Positions 7,547-8,638 of a DNA stretch of 8,638 nt are shown here, piece by piece. A program made the position numbers and the translations under genes. A model generated the notes under the pieces. That model searched no databases, had not been told where the DNA came from, and saw only the letters and a list, made by a program, of their open reading frames with translations. Each line of letters opens with the position of its first letter. The stretch's first letter is position 1. Source of the stretch: an uncultured Planctomycetaceae bacterium (lineage in GTDB: Bacteria > Planctomycetota > Planctomycetia > Planctomycetales > Planctomycetaceae); contig CALFYU010000305.1 of assembly GCA_937952455.1 (NCBI GenBank), positions 1-8,638 on the forward strand, written 5' to 3'.

Positions 7547-8638
7547 ATGGCGAGTCACAATTTGTATCCGTGCGGCAACACACGCCGCGAATTCGTCTGG
7601 GAGATGGGCTCCGGATTCGCCGGATTGGCGCTGGCGAACCTGCTGGCCGGCGATGGATTTTTCGCCCGCAGCGCGTTCGCCAAGGATGCGGTCCCGGCGG
7701 CCAACCCCACGGCGCCGAAGGAACCGCAGTTGCCGGCGCGAGCGAAAGCATGCATCTTTTTGATGATGAACGGTGCGCCGTCGCAAGTCGATACGTTTGA
7801 TTACAAACCGGAGCTGGAAAAGTTCGCAGGCAAGCAATTGCCTGCCGACAAAAAGTTCATCAACTCTGGCGGACGTAAGATGGGGTTTTTGACGCCCGCT
7901 TGGAGAGAGTTTCATCCAGGCGGCGAGAGCGGATTGTTGATCTCCGATTACTTTCCCAACGTGCGCCAACATGCGGACAAACTGTGTGTGATCAATTCCT
8001 GTCATACCGACAGCCATGCCCACGGTTCGGCGCTGGTGGCGATGAATACGGGCAAGACGCTGATCGGCCGGCCCTCGCTGGGGAGTTGGAGCGTGTACGG
8101 TCTCGGCTCGGAAAACGAAAGTCTGCCGGGGTACGTCGTGATCTTGGACAAGCGGGGCGGTCCAATTGGCGGGCAACCGAATTGGTCCGGCGGGTTCATG
8201 CCGGCGACCTATGCCGGAACACTGTTTCGGCCGGTGGGGGATCCGATTTTGGATCTCAAGGGTCCGGGGCATATTACTCCCGCCGTCCAACGCGAGCAGC
8301 TCGACTTGTTGGCCAAGATCAATGAAAAGCATTTAGATGCCCGGCCCGGCGGGCGGGAGCTGGCGGCCCGCATCAACAGCTATGAACTTGCCTACCGCAT
8401 GCAGACCGCCACTCCCGAAGCGGTTGACTTATCGCAGGAGACCGCAGAGACGCTGGCGATGTACGGCGTGGGGCAGAAACCAACCGACGAATACGGCCGC
8501 AACTGTTTAATCGCCCGGCGATTGGTGGAACGGGGCGTGCGGTTTATTCAACTTTACTCCGGCGGCGGACACCTGGAAGAGACGTGGGATGCGCACGAAA
8601 GCATCGACAAAAATCACGGACGCCACGGAGGCGAAGTC
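7547..8638 (+). CDS. DUF1501 family protein, Tat-exported (C-terminus off the right edge)
   Basis: The frame is open for 364 codons to the window end; full-length relatives are roughly 450-490 residues, so about a quarter is missing. The N-terminus has a Tat-type signal: NTRREFVWEMGSG (11-23) followed by hydrophobic FAGLALANLLA (24-34). Family motifs appear in order: KACIFLMMNGAPSQVDTFD (67-85), INSCHTDSHAHGSALVAMNTG (149-169, in two adjoining parts), GRPSLGSWSVYGLGSENESL (174-193), YGRNCLIARRLVERGVRF (316-333) and WDAHESIDKNHGRHG (347-361). DUF1501 proteins resemble the alkaline phosphatase/sulfatase fold group, and the His/Asp clusters near 153-159 and 347-360 may be metal ligands, but no reaction is established. 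It sits directly behind the LamG-containing cytochrome-like gene, the usual partner order in planctomycetes, implying joint work outside the cytoplasm. Tat export would mean it folds, perhaps with cofactor, before transport, whereas its partner has a Sec-type signal. Confidence 0.94.
   Translation, partial: MASHNLYPCGNTRREFVWEMGSGFAGLALANLLAGDGFFARSAFAKDAVPAANPTAPKEPQLPARAKACIFLMMNGAPSQVDTFDYKPELEKFAGKQLPADKKFINSGGRKMGFLTPAWREFHPGGESGLLISDYFPNVRQHADKLCVINSCHTDSHAHGSALVAMNTGKTLIGRPSLGSWSVYGLGSENESLPGYVVILDKRGGPIGGQPNWSGGFMPATYAGTLFRPVGDPILDLKGPGHITPAVQREQLDLLAKINEKHLDARPGGRELAARINSYELAYRMQTATPEAVDLSQETAETLAMYGVGQKPTDEYGRNCLIARRLVERGVRFIQLYSGGGHLEETWDAHESIDKNHGRHGGEV

Noticed and set aside
7421..8332. 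303-codon open frame on the minus strand
   Set aside because: It covers the end of the LamG-containing gene and the DUF1501 gene in antisense, and its translation has no coherent domain.

Overview
The window looks like chromosome from a member of the Planctomycetota, probably order Planctomycetales; I cannot name a genus. The evidence is two copies of the planctomycete-type secreted cytochrome (PSCyt1 / DUF1549 (PSCyt2) / DUF1553 (PSD1)), one followed almost without a gap by a Tat-exported DUF1501 protein. This pairing is a hallmark of that phylum. The DNA is GC-rich and about 97% coding. No tRNA, rRNA, mobile element or CRISPR array was seen.

Layout. Two transcription units diverge from a 166-base spacer (4391-4556). 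Leftward on the minus strand are a membrane-anchored sensor phosphatase (Cache-like sensor, HAMP, SpoIIE/RsbU-type PP2C; 2255-4390) and, after a 107-base gap, a secreted PSCyt1/DUF1549/DUF1553 protein with a discoidin-like insertion (2147 down to base 1, running off the left edge). Rightward on the plus strand are a second PSCyt1/DUF1549/DUF1553 protein, with a LamG-like jelly-roll domain inserted near its C-terminus (4557-7538), and a DUF1501 protein starting 8 bases after its stop (7547 to the right edge, incomplete).

How they may work together. The plus-strand pair is the standard DUF1549/1553 plus DUF1501 couple. Its biochemical role is not established, but such couples are usually exported and, in planctomycetes, often lie near sulfatases and other polysaccharide-degradation genes. 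Here the two cytochrome-like proteins each carry a different carbohydrate-binding-type accessory fold at a different insertion point, which suggests binding of extracellular glycans or surfaces. The phosphatase has the build of a partner-switching regulator that reads a signal outside the membrane and dephosphorylates a cytoplasmic anti-sigma antagonist. No partner kinase or antagonist gene is visible, so a link between it and the secreted proteins is inference from position only.

No clearly unprecedented system was found. The most distinctive points are the LamG domain splitting the DUF1553 C-terminal motif from the rest of its domain, the contrasting discoidin insertion in the neighbouring paralogue, and the partly conserved amino-acid-sensor-like motif in the phosphatase sensor domain.
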